From contig NZ_ATVJ01000001.1 of NCBI RefSeq assembly GCF_000420665.1, positions 806,001 through 870,000 on the forward strand: 64,000 nucleotides of DNA. The letters are read 5' to 3'. The notes below the pieces were generated by a model, which was given only the letters and a program-made list of their open reading frames with translations, did no database searches and had not been told where the DNA came from. Each line of letters opens with the position of its first letter. Within the stretch, counting starts at the first letter, position 1. The position numbers and the translations under genes are program-made. Shown in pieces: positions 25,408 to 33,383 of the stretch. Source of the stretch: Ponticaulis koreensis DSM 19734. Lineage in GTDB: Bacteria > Pseudomonadota > Alphaproteobacteria > Caulobacterales > Hyphomonadaceae.

Positions 25408-26829
25408 TTAGGCGCCAGCGCCCATCATAGCTTTCAGCTCGAGGAATTCCTCAAACGCGACAGGGCCCCACTCACGTCCAATGCCAGACTGCTTATAGCC
25501 GCCAAATGGCGCCATAAGGTCAGGGCCCGCACCGTTGAGGTGAACCATACCAGTGCGAAGCTTCTTGGCGACTTCGGTGGCCTTCTCGACGCTACCTGCG
25601 CTCACATAGCCGGACAGTCCATAAACCGTGTCGTTTGCGATGCGAACGGCTTCATCTTCATCAGAGTAAGGGATGATTGTGAGAACGGGGCCAAAAATCT
25701 CTTCCTGTGCGATGGTCATGTCATTGGAAACATTTGCAAACACGGTCGGGCGAACATAATAGCCGCGGTTGAGGCCTTCCGGACGACCAACGCCGCCAGC
25801 CACGAGTGTCGCGCCTTCGTCGATACCCTTCTGGATGAGATCCTGAACCTTGTTGTACTGGTTCGCGTTTGAAATCGGACCGAGAGATTTTTTCTCTCCT
25901 GTGCCGACTTGAATAGATTCAGCGACAACCTTCGCGATTTCCGCGGCCTGATCATGCTGGTCCTTGTGGACGAGCATACGGGATGGCGCGTTACAGGATT
26001 GTCCTGTGTTGTTCATCATGCCGATCACGCCGCCTTTGACGGCTGATTCCAGGTCAGCGTCAGGCAGGATGATGTTTGGAGACTTACCGCCAAGCTCAAG
26101 CGCAACACGTTTCACAGTTGGCGCAGCCGCCTGAGAAACGAGAACGCCAGCGCGTGTCGAACCGGTAAACGACATCATGTCGACGTCAGGGTGAGACGAC
26201 ATAGCCTGACCAACGCCGGGGCCGTCACCGTTTACAAGGTTAAACACGCCCGCTGGTACACCAGCTTCGTGCATAACTTCCGCGAGGATCATCGCGTCGA
26301 GTGGCGCGATCTCGGATGGTTTGAGAACCATTGTACAGCCGGTCGCAATCGCTGGCGCGACTTTGCAGGCAATCTGGTTTGCAGGCCAGTTCCACGGCGT
26401 GATGAATCCGCAAACGCCGATAGGCTCTTTGCGAATCATCGTGGTGCCCTTCATTTCTTCAAACTCGTAAGAGCGAAGAACTTTAGCAGCCGTAGCGAAG
26501 TGACCGAGACCTGTAGGCGCCTGAACAGCCTGAGCCAGCCAGGTTGGCGCGCCCATTTCGTTTTCAATCGCCTGACCGATTTCAGCCATGCGGGCCTTGT
26601 AGCCAGCTGAAATCTTGTCGAGCAGATCAGCGCGGTACTCGACCGATGTCTGGGAGAAGGTTTCAAATGCAGCTTTTGCAGCGGCAACAGCTTTATCTAC
26701 ATCGGCTTTAGAGCCGAGAGAGATGCGCGCAAAAGGCTCTTCGGTCGCCGGGTTTTCGACCTCAATCGCGCGCGGTTCAACAGGGTCGACCCACTCGCCG
26801 TTGATATAGAATTTCAGGTAATCCTGCAT
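25408..26829 (-). CDS. aldehyde dehydrogenase family protein
   Basis: An NAD(P)-dependent aldehyde dehydrogenase of 473 residues, oxidising an aldehyde of unknown identity to the acid. The active-site glutamate lies in ALELGGKSPN and the nucleophilic cysteine in NTGQSCNAPSR. The oxyanion asparagine is in ITPWNWPAN. The length is at the short end of the normal range. GGGAG lies 6 bp before the ATG. It is a single gene with its own upstream region. Confidence 0.94.
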   Translation of the reverse strand: MQDYLKFYINGEWVDPVEPRAIEVENPATEEPFARISLGSKADVDKAVAAAKAAFETFSQTSVEYRADLLDKISAGYKARMAEIGQAIENEMGAPTWLAQAVQAPTGLGHFATAAKVLRSYEFEEMKGTTMIRKEPIGVCGFITPWNWPANQIACKVAPAIATGCTMVLKPSEIAPLDAMILAEVMHEAGVPAGVFNLVNGDGPGVGQAMSSHPDVDMMSFTGSTRAGVLVSQAAAPTVKRVALELGGKSPNIILPDADLESAVKGGVIGMMNNTGQSCNAPSRMLVHKDQHDQAAEIAKVVAESIQVGTGEKKSLGPISNANQYNKVQDLIQKGIDEGATLVAGGVGRPEGLNRGYYVRPTVFANVSNDMTIAQEEIFGPVLTIIPYSDEDEAVRIANDTVYGLSGYVSAGSVEKATEVAKKLRTGMVHLNGAGPDLMAPFGGYKQSGIGREWGPVAFEEFLELKAMMGAGA

Positions 26830-27042
26830 TTGGTTTCTCCCTCGAATTTTTTAGAGCTTTCCATATAGGCGCTGGCGGCCGGTTTGTCGCGGGGTAACGT
26901 TGCGGGAAGTCTTCAGAATGGCAATAGTCTACTTACACGAAGTATAATGTGGCTCCTCGAAAGAGGCTGGTATTTCCGTATGGATGGCCGGAACGTTACG
27001 AATGCCCGAGTTGGTCGCGAGAAAAATTTTGCGCAATGTTCA
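26830..27042. other. intergenic region without a supported gene
   Basis: The 213 bp between the aldehyde dehydrogenase start and the rtcB leader promoter contain open frames on both strands, but none with a ribosome site or a protein-like composition. The aldehyde dehydrogenase promoter must lie here on the minus strand; I could not place it. Confidence 0.4.
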
Positions 27043-27071
27043 TTTACAGTACATGATTTTTCCATCATAAG
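27043..27071 (+). promoter_or_regulatory. probable promoter of the rtcB leader
   Basis: TTTACA (27043-27048) and CATAAG (27066-27071) are 17 bp apart, a fair housekeeping promoter. The predicted start near 27078 is about 23 nt before the short ORF at 27101 and 260 nt before rtcB. Confidence 0.45.
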
Positions 27072-27100
27072 GCGCATTCGTCTAACGCGGAGATTATCCC

Positions 27101-27190
27101 ATGGCATATCGCCAGAAAAATTTCCTGAATGTGATCCCTCGAGCATGGCTCGGATGGGATGGCATGCCTCATGGAGGACGTTGGACGTAG
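27101..27190 (+). CDS. 29-residue ORF in the rtcB leader (possible leader peptide)
   Basis: An ATG with GCGGAG 8 bp upstream opens a 29-codon frame, starting MAYRQKNFLNVIPRAWLGWD and ending GGRWT. It contains three tryptophan codons (residues 16, 19, 28). It is followed by a small hairpin (GACGGA/TCCGTC, 27206-27221) and a terminator (27231). The arrangement resembles a ribosome-controlled attenuator, but rtcB is not an amino-acid biosynthesis gene. It could equally be a stand-alone small protein. I recognise no family. Confidence 0.45.
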   Translation: MAYRQKNFLNVIPRAWLGWDGMPHGGRWT

Positions 27191-27230
27191 TGCATATGCA
27201 CGAATGACGGAGTAGTCCGTCAGGTCTCAA

Positions 27231-27257
27231 CCCTCCGCGCAACGGAGGGTTTTTTTG
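27231..27257 (+). terminator. rho-independent terminator upstream of rtcB
   Basis: CCCTCCG (27231-27237) and CGGAGGG (27243-27249) pair around CGCAA, followed by eight T residues. It lies between the short ORF and rtcB on the same strand, so it either ends a small transcript or acts as an attenuator for rtcB. Confidence 0.85.
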
Positions 27258-27280
27258 TGGCTGGCGCCACCACAAAGCCA

Positions 27281-27329
27281 CCTTTCGTTGTCCGGATTTG
27301 AAGAAACGAAAGGAAGGTCATTCAGACCT
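27281..27329 (+). promoter_or_regulatory. stem-loops masking the rtcB ribosome site
   Basis: CCTTTCGTT (27281-27289) pairs perfectly with AACGAAAGG (27305-27313), and a second small stem, AGGTC/GACCT, follows within 27315-27329. The only purine-rich ribosome site, AAAGGAAGG, lies inside these stems, so rtcB translation may depend on their opening. Confidence 0.5.
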
Positions 27330-27337
27330 GTAGAAAA

Positions 27338-28549
27338 ATGAGCACTTTTGAAGTGATCGAGACGTCTCGTGGCGGAACGATCAAAGCGTGGGTTAAAGGC
27401 GTACCTGTAGAGCCGAAAGCCCGCGAACAGCTTGAGAATGTAGCCGGGCTTCCGTTTATCCATTCTCACCTTGCAGTCATGCCGGACGTGCATTTCGGGC
27501 GCGGAGCGACAGTTGGATCTGTCATCCCGACGAAAGGCGCGATCATTCCTGCTGCTGTGGGTGTGGACATCGGATGCGGGATGATGGCCGTCCGCACGAG
27601 CCTTAAAGGCAAGAATCTGCCGGATAATCTCGCTCGGGTTCGCGACGAGATTGAACGCAAGGTTCCGGCCGGCAATGGCAAGCGCGGGGATCATCAGATC
27701 ACACCTGCGGGCGTGGAAGGCAAACTGCGTAATTCCGGACTTGTTGAACGGCTTGAGGCCATTACCGACAAGCACGGCAAGATTACGCCGAGCAGTTTCT
27801 CCCGTCAGCTTGGGACACTGGGTGGCGGCAACCACTTTATCGAGCTTTGTCTCGATGAGGATGACCGTGTCTGGGTCATGCTGCATTCCGGGTCACGGGG
27901 CACGGGTAACCGTATCGGAACATACTTTATTCAGGAGGCGCGCGCCGCACTGGAAAAGCGTGTTCTCGGCTATCACGTGCCTGATCGCGATCTGGCATTC
28001 TTTGTCGAAGGGGAAGAGCTCTTCGATGATTACACGAATGCCGTCTCATGGGCGCAGGATTATGCACGGTTGAACCGCGAGGCGATGATGGAGCGCACTT
28101 TGCTGGCGCTACGCGAAACGCTGCGTGAGTTCTCGATCGATAAGCAGGCGGTGAACTGCCACCACAATTATGTGGAGCGGGAAAACCACTTTGGCGAAAA
28201 TGTCTGGGTGACCCGTAAAGGGGCCGTTCGGGCAGGTGAGGGCGAGCTTGGCATTATTCCGGGCTCAATGGGGGCAAAGTCCTTCATTGTGCGCGGGAAA
28301 GGCAATCTCGACAGCTTCTGTTCCTGTTCTCACGGAGCGGGGCGGAAGATGAGCCGTACGGCAGCGAAACAAAAGTTCACGCTGTCTGACCACATCGCCG
28401 CAACGGAAGGCGTTGAATGCCGGAAGGACAAAGGAGTGATCGATGAAACTCCAATGGCCTACAAGGATATCGACGCTGTTATCGCTGCGCAGACCGACCT
28501 CATTGAGGTTGTACACACGCTGAAACAGGTTGTGTGTGTGAAGGGCTGA
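27338..28549 (+). CDS. rtcB: RtcB family RNA-splicing ligase
   Basis: A GTP- and Mn-dependent ligase that joins RNA 2',3'-cyclic phosphate (or 3'-phosphate) ends to 5'-OH ends, used in RNA repair. The 403 residues include DVHFGRGATVGSV, VGVDIGCGMMA (metal-binding Cys), LGGGNHFIEL, MLHSGSRGTGN, the CHHNYVERE region and SCSHGAGRKMSR with the histidine that takes GMP. It belongs to the shorter bacterial RtcB type. No rtcA or rtcR gene is adjacent. The leader is highly structured, and the stop codon lies in a three-way-junction fold. Confidence 0.93.
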   Translation: MSTFEVIETSRGGTIKAWVKGVPVEPKAREQLENVAGLPFIHSHLAVMPDVHFGRGATVGSVIPTKGAIIPAAVGVDIGCGMMAVRTSLKGKNLPDNLARVRDEIERKVPAGNGKRGDHQITPAGVEGKLRNSGLVERLEAITDKHGKITPSSFSRQLGTLGGGNHFIELCLDEDDRVWVMLHSGSRGTGNRIGTYFIQEARAALEKRVLGYHVPDRDLAFFVEGEELFDDYTNAVSWAQDYARLNREAMMERTLLALRETLREFSIDKQAVNCHHNYVERENHFGENVWVTRKGAVRAGEGELGIIPGSMGAKSFIVRGKGNLDSFCSCSHGAGRKMSRTAAKQKFTLSDHIAATEGVECRKDKGVIDETPMAYKDIDAVIAAQTDLIEVVHTLKQVVCVKG

Positions 28550-28605
28550 CCGGTGATCCGCTTTCGCGGACCGGACGTGCCAGTGGCACGTCCGGAACCG
28601 GTCAG
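28546..28605 (+). ncRNA. perfect three-way-junction fold at the rtcB 3' end
   Basis: Three perfect stems tile 60 nt. The outer stem is CTGACCGGT/ACCGGTCAG (9 bp, 28546-28554 with 28597-28605). Inside it are TCCGC-TTTC-GCGGA (28557-28570) and CCGGACGTGCC-AGT-GGCACGTCCGG (28571-28595). Only three bases are unpaired at the junction. The rtcB stop codon (28547-28549) is in the outer stem. There is no T-run, so this is not an ordinary terminator. It could be a structured RNA, a message-stabilising element or a DNA palindrome. Confidence 0.55.
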
Positions 28606-28752
28606 TACGCAGCTTTGCGCACCGAATGCTTTAGCAGAGCGATGGCAGTCGATCGGTGTGCCGCGAGCCTTAAGCCCCAAACACCCAAAGAGATTGCGCA
28701 TTCACGCCGGTCGGCTAACCTGACCTCTACATAAAATTGAGGGAGGACGACG

Positions 28753-29316
28753 ATGCGCCTTAAGGCTCCGCGAATTTTGCCGCTGCGTGACGAGGAAATG
28801 GACGCGGAAACGCGCGAAACTCTGAAAGACCGATTTGAAACCGGTGCCGTCTTCAATATTTTCAGAACACTCGCGCGCGCGCCAAAAGGGTTCAAACGCT
28901 TCAGGCTCTGGGGCGGATACATCCTCTCTGAACATAATGATTTACCCCCGCGCGAGCGTGAGCTGGTCATCCTGCGAACCGGATATAACTGGAAAGCCGG
29001 CTATGAATGGGCTCAGCATGAACGTATCGGCCTGACTAGCGGCCTTACGCCTGACGAGGTTGAACGCATCAAAGTCGGGCCGGATGCGCCGGGCTGGGGC
29101 GCACTCGATGCAGCACTCCTGAAAGCTACAGACGAGCTGACATCAGATTCCTTCATTACTGAAGAGACATGGGCAAAGCTCGATGTTCTGACTGAAACGC
29201 AGAAGATGAATCTGGTTTTCACCGTCGGCCAGTACACGCAGGTCTGCATGATGCTGAATACGTTCGGCGTACAGCTTGATGATGATCTCACCCTGGATGA
29301 GGATCTGACCAAATGA
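28753..29316 (+). CDS. carboxymuconolactone decarboxylase family protein
   Basis: A 187-residue helical protein of the CMD/AhpD-like superfamily. The region ELVILRTGYNWKAGYEWAQH corresponds to the conserved core. The usual CxxC of AhpD is absent (WKAGYEW in its place), so it is not a peroxidase of that type; a lyase or decarboxylase role is more likely. GGGAGG precedes the ATG. The stop overlaps the next SDR gene by 4 bp, so the two proteins probably act in one pathway. Confidence 0.88.
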   Translation: MRLKAPRILPLRDEEMDAETRETLKDRFETGAVFNIFRTLARAPKGFKRFRLWGGYILSEHNDLPPRERELVILRTGYNWKAGYEWAQHERIGLTSGLTPDEVERIKVGPDAPGWGALDAALLKATDELTSDSFITEETWAKLDVLTETQKMNLVFTVGQYTQVCMMLNTFGVQLDDDLTLDEDLTK

Positions 29317-30140
29317 TCAGCCCTGACCATGGAAGTGCGCCGGTCACAGACCGCCTGAAAGGTAAGGTCGCCATTGTGTGCGGGTCAGGCCAGACCCCCG
29401 GCTCTACGATTGGCAATGGCAAAGCCATGGCGCTTCTGTTTGGTATGGCTGGAGCGAAAATTCTGTGCGTCGACCGTGATGAAGACCGGGCACGGGACAC
29501 GGTGAATACCGTGTTGAACGAAGGTCAGCGTGCAATCGCCTGTCAGGCCGACATCACGAATCCCGAAGACGTCGCCCGCCTGGTGGCGACTGCGAATGAC
29601 GCCTGGGGCCAGATAGACATTCTGGTCAATAATGTTGGGGTAGGCGGCCGTGATGCGCCAGTTGAGCATTTAGACCCTGATGCTTTCGATAAGATCATGA
29701 ATGTGAATCTACGCGGTGCATTTCTGACAACGAAAGCCGTGATCCCGCACATGAAAGAGCGCCAGACCGGCTCTATCATCAATATATCATCGCTTGCCTC
29801 GCTCGCAGGCCATCAAATGCTGTCTTATGAAGTGTCCAAGGCCGCAATGAACCGTATGACGACGGCGACGGCCTTATCTGTCGCGAAGCATAATGTGCGC
29901 TGTAATGCCATTCTGCCGGGTCTGATGGATACCCCTATGGCGATTTCGGGTATTTCAAAGCGAACCGGCACACCTGAGGATGAGTTACGCGCTCAGCGGG
30001 CCGCGCGCGTACCTATGGGCCATATGGGCAATGGCTGGGACACAGCCTATGCCGCACTATTCCTCGCATCTGATGAAAGCCGGTTTATCAATGGCGTTTG
30101 CCTGTCGGTTGATGGCGGGCAGGGCGCGCGCATTGGCTGA
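29313..30140 (+). CDS. SDR family oxidoreductase
   Basis: A short-chain dehydrogenase of 275 residues. The cofactor loop is atypical (GSGQTPGSTIGNGKA in place of TGxxxGxG), but NNVGVGG, the catalytic Ser in NISSLAS and YEVSK are in place. The C-terminus (NGVCLSVDGGQGARIG) is classical. It overlaps the CMD gene by 4 bp (ATGA), so both are translated together. The substrate is unknown. Confidence 0.9.
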   Translation: MISPDHGSAPVTDRLKGKVAIVCGSGQTPGSTIGNGKAMALLFGMAGAKILCVDRDEDRARDTVNTVLNEGQRAIACQADITNPEDVARLVATANDAWGQIDILVNNVGVGGRDAPVEHLDPDAFDKIMNVNLRGAFLTTKAVIPHMKERQTGSIINISSLASLAGHQMLSYEVSKAAMNRMTTATALSVAKHNVRCNAILPGLMDTPMAISGISKRTGTPEDELRAQRAARVPMGHMGNGWDTAYAALFLASDESRFINGVCLSVDGGQGARIG

Positions 30141-30148
30141 CAAGAAAA

Positions 30149-30176
30149 AAGCCGCCCGGTCAGGGGCGGCTTCTTT
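30149..30176. terminator. bidirectional terminator
   Basis: GCCGCCC (30151-30157) and GGGCGGC (30164-30170) pair around GGTCAG. It is flanked by AAAAAA and TTCTTT, so it serves the SDR gene and the convergent DUF3108 gene. The minus-strand T-run is the better one. Confidence 0.85.
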
Positions 30177-30190
30177 ATTAAGATATTTCG

Positions 30191-31093
30191 TTAGCCGTTA
30201 GTCGGTCCAGCATTCGCCTCTTCGACTTCTACATCCTGAAGCTCAAGACGACGCGTCTGAAGTGTCACGCGGCCAATATCTTCAGAGTCTACTTCGATGC
30301 GGACCGGGATCATCATGCCCTCAATCGCTTCGGCGAAGAAAATCTTCATCGGGCCATCAATGCCGGACAGGTTAGAGCCCGTCTCACCTTCATTATATCC
30401 CGCAACGCGGTTCAGCGTGACGTGACACTCAATGCCGCGGCCACGCCATGCGTGTGTGCGGATATTTGTCTCGCGGACATATTCCAGACTTAGCTCGGTC
30501 AGCTGACGGCCATCAAACGTAGTGATCGGTCCACCACAAGGTTCTTCCGGGTCACGCGGCTGGAAGGACACGTTGATCAGCGCCGTAATCGGGTCGAGCG
30601 CCGCCAGAGCCTGTTCTGTGGTTGCTGGCGGGAAGCCCAGATCACCAAAGGCAGGTGTCGCGACCATATCGAACGAGTCCGGATGGTAGGTCATCTCAAC
30701 GCGGCGGTCTTTTTTACCGTCATAGTTCTGAGAGATGTAATTATAGGTGTAGAGACCATTGTCTCTGACATAGCCGCTTGCTGCCAGATGCATGTCATAG
30801 TCGACGAAAATATCTGCCACGCCCGTCGTGCGAACGCGGGATGTCATATTATACGTGTCGCCATTCAGCATCACATCGAAGCTTGCGCGCGCCGTGATCG
30901 GAATGAAGAGCAGATACGCGGATGCTTCGAGCTCGTAGATGAACCGGCGCGGATTGCCATCGCGCACATCCGTCAGGATCGGGTTTGTATCCGGGCCGAA
31001 GGAAACCAGTTGAGCATCTTCCTGACCCATCACCGGAGGAACAGCCAGCGCTGACGCTGCGAGCGCAAATCCCGCTAAAAGTTTCGCTTTCAT
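30191..31093 (-). CDS. DUF3108-like exported protein
   Basis: A 300-residue periplasmic or outer-membrane-associated protein. A signal peptide (MKAKLLAGFALAASALAVPP, cut after VMGQ) leads into a beta-rich domain resembling DUF3108 (FIYELEASAYLLFIPITARA; YNYISQNYDGKKDRRVEM). The function is unknown. The frame is open to 31225, but the ATG at 31093 gives a normal signal peptide. It is divergent from rpmB. Confidence 0.82.
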   Translation of the reverse strand: MKAKLLAGFALAASALAVPPVMGQEDAQLVSFGPDTNPILTDVRDGNPRRFIYELEASAYLLFIPITARASFDVMLNGDTYNMTSRVRTTGVADIFVDYDMHLAASGYVRDNGLYTYNYISQNYDGKKDRRVEMTYHPDSFDMVATPAFGDLGFPPATTEQALAALDPITALINVSFQPRDPEEPCGGPITTFDGRQLTELSLEYVRETNIRTHAWRGRGIECHVTLNRVAGYNEGETGSNLSGIDGPMKIFFAEAIEGMMIPVRIEVDSEDIGRVTLQTRRLELQDVEVEEANAGPTNG

Positions 31094-31259
31094 GTTTGCA
31101 TTTACCTTCGCAAAAAAAACTCTACGCCCACCCCGAGCAAACCGATTTAACACAACCATTTCGTCTCGAATATGAACAGCCCTATCACAGAATCTCCATA
31201 TTTTGGGGCGTATATCCCACCCCAACGCGTGAGATTCGCAGTTGGTTGCCGAATCGGTG

Positions 31260-31288
31260 TTGACCTTTCCAACTTAAATGCGTAAAGC
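31260..31288 (+). promoter_or_regulatory. rpmB promoter
   Basis: TTGACC (31260-31265) and TAAAGC (31283-31288) are separated by 17 bp. The same TTGAC-N17-TAAAGC layout is found upstream of ffh, which supports both calls. The leader would be about 36 nt. Confidence 0.6.
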
Positions 31289-31330
31289 CCCGCTTCCAGT
31301 TTTCTTACACGATGATCAAGAGGCGCTGCC

Positions 31331-31624
31331 ATGTCGCGCGAATGTGAACTTTCAGGCAAATCCCCAATGGTTGGTAACCGGGTTAGCCACTCTCAAATCA
31401 AGACCAAGCGTCGGTTCCTGCCGAACCTGGTGCGCGTAACACTGCGCTCCGACATTCTCGGTCGCGATTTCAAAATGCGTATCGCTGCATCTACGCTGCG
31501 TACAGTCGATAAGCACGGCGGCCTCGACGGCTACCTGCAGAAGACAAAAAAATCAGCGCTGAACGAACCAGCTCTGAAAATTCTGTCTGATATCGAAAAA
31601 AAGCAGGCTGAAGCTGCTGCATAA
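31331..31624 (+). CDS. rpmB: 50S ribosomal protein L28
   Basis: A 97-residue large-subunit ribosomal protein. The N-terminus MSRECELSGKSPMVGNRVSH and KTKRRFLPNL are the L28 core. It has a single cysteine, so it is the zinc-free form. Length and C-terminal KKQAEAAA tail are normal for alphaproteobacteria. It is monocistronic, between a good promoter and a strong terminator. Confidence 0.97.
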   Translation: MSRECELSGKSPMVGNRVSHSQIKTKRRFLPNLVRVTLRSDILGRDFKMRIAASTLRTVDKHGGLDGYLQKTKKSALNEPALKILSDIEKKQAEAAA

Positions 31625-31652
31625 CTGGTCTTTGACCCGTTAATTTGAAAAG

Positions 31653-31677
31653 AGCGCCTTGCGAGGCGCTTTTTTTG
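31653..31677 (+). terminator. rpmB terminator
   Basis: AGCGCCT (31653-31659) and AGGCGCT (31664-31670) form a 7-bp stem with a 4-nt loop followed by seven T residues. Confidence 0.92.
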
Positions 31678-31718
31678 TGCGCAATCCTGTCCCTGAGCAT
31701 CAGTAAAAGGGGTCTGAT

Positions 31719-33371
31719 ATGCGCCGCGCCATCCTTCTGTCTACCAGTCTGGTCCTTCTGGCTGCCTGTAATCGCGAAGTGCCGATCCGCGCTGACGTGA
31801 TCTATACCGGCGGCACAATCTATACCGGCGTGGAAGCGGGCGAGACTGTTGAGGCGGTCGCGGTAGGTGATGGCCTGATCGTTTACACCGGCCCTATGGA
31901 CGGCGCGATCACCTCGGCATCTTCCGGCGCCAATATTGTTCGCCTGCCAGATGATGCGGTCATGTTCCCGGGCTTTACCGATTCCCACGTGCACCTTTCA
32001 GGTGTCGGCCAGCGCGAGCTGACGCTGAACCTTGATCAGGTGCGCTCCGTTGCGGCACTTCAGGCGGCGCTGACGGCCTATCGTGAAGCTAATCCGGATG
32101 TAGACCGCATTCGCGGCAGAGGATGGATTGAGACCCACTGGCCTGAAGGCCGTTTCCCTATGGCATCTGATATTGATGAGGTGATCGCCGACATTCCTGT
32201 CGTGCTCACCCGTGCAGATGGTCATGCCGCTGTGGCCAATACAGCTGCGCTGAACGCTGCGGATATTACGCCGGCAACCGAAGCGCCTGCAGGCGGCGAA
32301 ATCCTCTATACAGACGCTGGCGAGCCGTCCGGCATGCTGATCGATAATGCGATGGAGCTAGTCTCGGGCCTCTTCACCGCGCCGACCATCGAAGACATGT
32401 CGCGTTTTGTCTCGACCGGATATGACGTTTACGCCTCTCGCGGCTGGACCGGCCTGCACAATATGTCTGTCGGCGGACTGGAGCTGGAAGCCCTGACAGA
32501 ACTGGCAATCGACGGCACGGTGCCGCTTCGCACATATAATGCCGTTGTGCCGGAACAGTTCGAGGCGGCTGCTAACCGCTCGCCAACTGGCGATCGCATG
32601 ACCACGCGCGCGGTTAAAATCTATATGGATGGCGCGCTCGGCTCTCGCGGCGCGTTGCTATTCCAGCCTTATTCTGACGCACCGGACACGGTTGGCCTCG
32701 CCCTTCGTGAGGAAGAGGAAACCGTCGAGTTTTTCCAGCGCGCGGTTGATGCTGATGTGCAGCTCGCAATCCACGCGATTGGCGACCTTGCCAACCACCG
32801 CGCTCTCATCTGGATGGAAGATGTCTTCGGTGAAGAGGTGCCTGAGCATCGCTGGCGCGTAGAACACGCCCAGATCGTTCAGGATGAAGATCAGCTCCGC
32901 TTCGCTGAGCTTGGCACCGTCGCCAGCATGCAGCCGTCTCACGCCATTGGTGACCTCCACTTTGCGCCGTCACGTCTCGGCATGGCCCGCCTTGGCGATG
33001 CCTATGCCTGGCAGGATCTGATGGATAAGGGCGTTGTCATTGCTGGTGGCTCTGACGCGCCTGTTGAAGTGGGCGATCCGATCATCGAGTTTTACGCCGC
33101 AACGGTCCGCCGGGATCTTGAAGGCTTTGCCACAGACGGCTGGCACCGTGAGCAGGCGCTCTCACGTTTTGATGCGCTGCGTATCTTTACGCAAAACGCC
33201 GCCTATGCAGCCTTTCAGGAAGACGAGTTGGGCACGATTGAAATTGGCAATCTGGCTGACTTCTCAGTCTTCAATCAGGATCTGATGACGATTGAAGACG
33301 AAGAGATTTTGGCGACCGAACCGGTCATGACGATTGTTGGCGGTGAGATTGTCTGGCGGGCGGCTGAATAG
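31719..33371 (+). CDS. amidohydrolase family 3 lipoprotein (YtcJ-like)
   Basis: A 550-residue metal-dependent hydrolase of the amidohydrolase superfamily. The signal peptide ends in a lipobox (LLAAC, Cys 17), so it should be membrane-anchored in the periplasm. Metal ligands are visible in FTDSHVHLSG, AIHAIGDLANH and RVEHAQIV, with the late catalytic Asp in GGSDAPVE. The YtcJ type is characterised by DGALGSRGALL. It probably cleaves an amide or amidine; the substrate is unknown. GGGG precedes the ATG. Confidence 0.92.
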   Translation: MRRAILLSTSLVLLAACNREVPIRADVIYTGGTIYTGVEAGETVEAVAVGDGLIVYTGPMDGAITSASSGANIVRLPDDAVMFPGFTDSHVHLSGVGQRELTLNLDQVRSVAALQAALTAYREANPDVDRIRGRGWIETHWPEGRFPMASDIDEVIADIPVVLTRADGHAAVANTAALNAADITPATEAPAGGEILYTDAGEPSGMLIDNAMELVSGLFTAPTIEDMSRFVSTGYDVYASRGWTGLHNMSVGGLELEALTELAIDGTVPLRTYNAVVPEQFEAAANRSPTGDRMTTRAVKIYMDGALGSRGALLFQPYSDAPDTVGLALREEEETVEFFQRAVDADVQLAIHAIGDLANHRALIWMEDVFGEEVPEHRWRVEHAQIVQDEDQLRFAELGTVASMQPSHAIGDLHFAPSRLGMARLGDAYAWQDLMDKGVVIAGGSDAPVEVGDPIIEFYAATVRRDLEGFATDGWHREQALSRFDALRIFTQNAAYAAFQEDELGTIEIGNLADFSVFNQDLMTIEDEEILATEPVMTIVGGEIVWRAAE

Positions 33372-33383
33372 GCCGTCCCGGAA

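Noticed and set aside
26884-27207. 107-residue plus-strand open frame upstream of rtcB
   Set aside because: No ribosome site and no domain-like pattern. The 29-codon frame at 27101 and the hairpins explain the region better.
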